NCBI GenBank assembly: GCA_903916775.1
Contig: CAIWXY010000217.1
Span: 1 to 14,412, forward strand
From: an uncultured Actinomycetes bacterium
GTDB taxonomy: Bacteria > Actinomycetota > Actinomycetes > Nanopelagicales > Nanopelagicaceae
Length of the DNA: 14,412 nt
Reading direction: 5' to 3'
Shown: positions 13,248 to 14,412 of the stretch, one piece after another
How the letters are laid out: every line of letters starts with the position of its first letter
Numbering within the stretch: the stretch's first letter is position 1
Translations under genes and position numbers: made by a program
The notes under the pieces: model-generated
Seen by the model: only the letters and a program-made list of their open reading frames with translations
Databases searched by the model: none
What the model was told of the DNA's origin: nothing

Positions 13248-14412
13248 ATGAGCCAAAACTTTGAAGATCAAGGCCGCCTCATCGACCAATTGGTTGATAC
13301 AGATCCGCAGGAGACCGCCGAGTGGAAACAATCCCTCGATGCCGTTCTCGCTGCCGCTGGGCCGGTGCGCGCCAGATATTTGATGCTCTCACTACTGCAA
13401 CGAGCTGGGCAACAAAATCTTGGCGTCTCAGAACTTCGCACCACCGACTACATCAACACTATTCCGTCAGCAACAGAGCCTGAGTTCTCTGGCGATGAAG
13501 CGATTGAACGACGTATTCGCGCAATGATGCGTTGGAATGCAGCGATTATGGTTCATCGCGCCCAACGCCCTGGCATCGGAGTTGGTGGCCACATCTCTAC
13601 CTATGCATCTTCAGCATCGCTCTATGAGGTTGGCTTCAACCACTTCTTCCGCGGTAAAGATCATCCAGGTGGCGGCGATCAGATCTTCTTCCAAGGACAC
13701 GCCAGTCCTGGAATGTATGCACGCGCTTACATGGAAGGGCGTTTAACCGAGCACGAAATGGATGGCTTCCGCCAAGAACTCTCACACGACGGCGGCGGTC
13801 TTTCGTCTTATCCGCATCCACGTTTGATGCCAGATTTTTGGCAGTTCCCAACAGTCTCTATGGGTCTTGGTCCAATCAACGCGATTTACCAAGCTCGCTT
13901 CAATCGCTATCTCCACGGTCGTGGAATTAAAGACACAAGCGATCAGAATGTATGGGCATTTCTTGGCGATGGTGAGTGCGATGAGCCAGAGACTCTTGGC
14001 GCAATCAGTCTTGCCGCGCGCGAGAAACTCGACAACCTAACATTTGTCATTAACTGCAACTTGCAACGCTTGGATGGACCAGTTCGCGGTAACGGAAAAA
14101 TCATTCAGGAGCTTGAATCAATCTTTGGCGGCGCCGGTTGGAATGTCATCAAGGTTGTCTGGGGTCGCGAATGGGATGAACTTCTTGCTAAGGACACCGA
14201 AGGTGCACTCGTTGATTTGATGAATCGCACGACTGATGGTGATTACCAGACATTTAAAGCAGAAAGTGGCGCATACGTGCGCGAGCATTTCTTTGGTCGC
14301 GATCCACGAACTGCAGCAATGGTTGCCGACTGGAGCGATGAGAAGATTTGGGCGCTTAAGCGCGGCGGACATGACTATCGCAAAGTCTTTGCTGCTTACA
14401 AAGCCGCAACAG
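13248..14412 (+). CDS. aceE: Pyruvate dehydrogenase E1 component, N-terminal part (runs off right edge)
   Basis: From ATG 13248 the frame is open to the window end (388 codons of an expected roughly 900). MSQNFEDQGRLIDQL is followed by the E1 N-terminal domain, RPGIGVGGHISTYASSASLYE, HPGGGDQIFFQGHASPGMYA with conserved active-site histidines, and LSHDGGGLSSYPHPRLMP. The thiamine-diphosphate motif runs from GDGECDEPE (240-248) to NCNLQRLDGPVRGNG (269-283). It decarboxylates pyruvate and passes the acetyl group to the lipoyl E2, feeding acetyl-CoA synthesis in the cytosol. The homodimeric E1 type is usual for actinobacteria. It is divergent from the DUF3052/ahpE pair, an arrangement conserved in mycobacteria. 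Confidence 0.97.
   Translation, partial: MSQNFEDQGRLIDQLVDTDPQETAEWKQSLDAVLAAAGPVRARYLMLSLLQRAGQQNLGVSELRTTDYINTIPSATEPEFSGDEAIERRIRAMMRWNAAIMVHRAQRPGIGVGGHISTYASSASLYEVGFNHFFRGKDHPGGGDQIFFQGHASPGMYARAYMEGRLTEHEMDGFRQELSHDGGGLSSYPHPRLMPDFWQFPTVSMGLGPINAIYQARFNRYLHGRGIKDTSDQNVWAFLGDGECDEPETLGAISLAAREKLDNLTFVINCNLQRLDGPVRGNGKIIQELESIFGGAGWNVIKVVWGREWDELLAKDTEGALVDLMNRTTDGDYQTFKAESGAYVREHFFGRDPRTAAMVADWSDEKIWALKRGGHDYRKVFAAYKAAT

Overview
The window looks like a chromosomal segment of an actinobacterium (Actinomycetota) with moderate GC. The evidence is gene content and order: aceE (homodimeric pyruvate dehydrogenase E1), a DUF3052 protein, an AhpE-type peroxiredoxin, tRNA-Val, a C4 zinc-ribbon coiled-coil protein and a fused RNase HI/phosphatase. 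This resembles the Mycobacterium tuberculosis Rv2241-Rv2238c and Rv2229c-Rv2228c blocks. A free-living planktonic lineage such as Nanopelagicales is plausible, but the sequence does not prove it.

Region 1 (1-4151, minus strand) is a tightly packed operon for sulfide/persulfide handling. In transcription order it holds a sulfide:quinone-oxidoreductase-like flavoprotein, a 54-aa basic protein, a CstR-like persulfide-sensing repressor, a CoA-disulfide reductase fused to a rhodanese, two tandem Cys-rich mini-proteins (56 and 50 aa) and the start of a SAM-dependent methyltransferase. Four of these genes (the methyltransferase start and the three mini-proteins) are easy to miss because they are short or run off the window. 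Spacings are 13 nt or less and several junctions overlap (TAGTG twice, GTGA once). A perfect 16-bp palindrome, ATACCCCTAGGGGTAT, lies between a -35 and a -10 box upstream of the first gene and is a natural operator for the repressor.

Region 2 (4255-5733) contains a divergent small membrane protein, then a 0.65-kb segment bounded by a perfect 28-bp direct repeat (4711-4738 and 5365-5392). The right copy is the 3' end of the RNase P RNA gene rnpB (minus strand). Just inside each repeat are TGCCCAC motifs in pairs spaced 12 bp, resembling arm-type binding sites of a tyrosine integrase. The segment encodes only a DUF4260 membrane protein and no integrase. I read it as a tiny non-autonomous or decayed integrative element inserted at the 3' end of rnpB. 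This is the most unusual feature of the window.

Region 3 (5821-8295, plus strand) is a three-gene polar amino-acid ABC importer: periplasmic-type binding protein, HisM-type permease and GlnQ-type ATPase. The last two genes overlap their upstream neighbours.

Region 4 (8296-12162, minus strand) reads tRNA-Val(UAC), zinc-ribbon protein, RNase HI/phosphatase, isochorismatase-fold protein and MFS transporter. Region 5 (12203-14412) has a hairpin, an AhpE-like peroxiredoxin and a DUF3052 protein on the minus strand, divergent from aceE, which runs off the right edge. No CRISPR array, transposase or integrase gene was seen.
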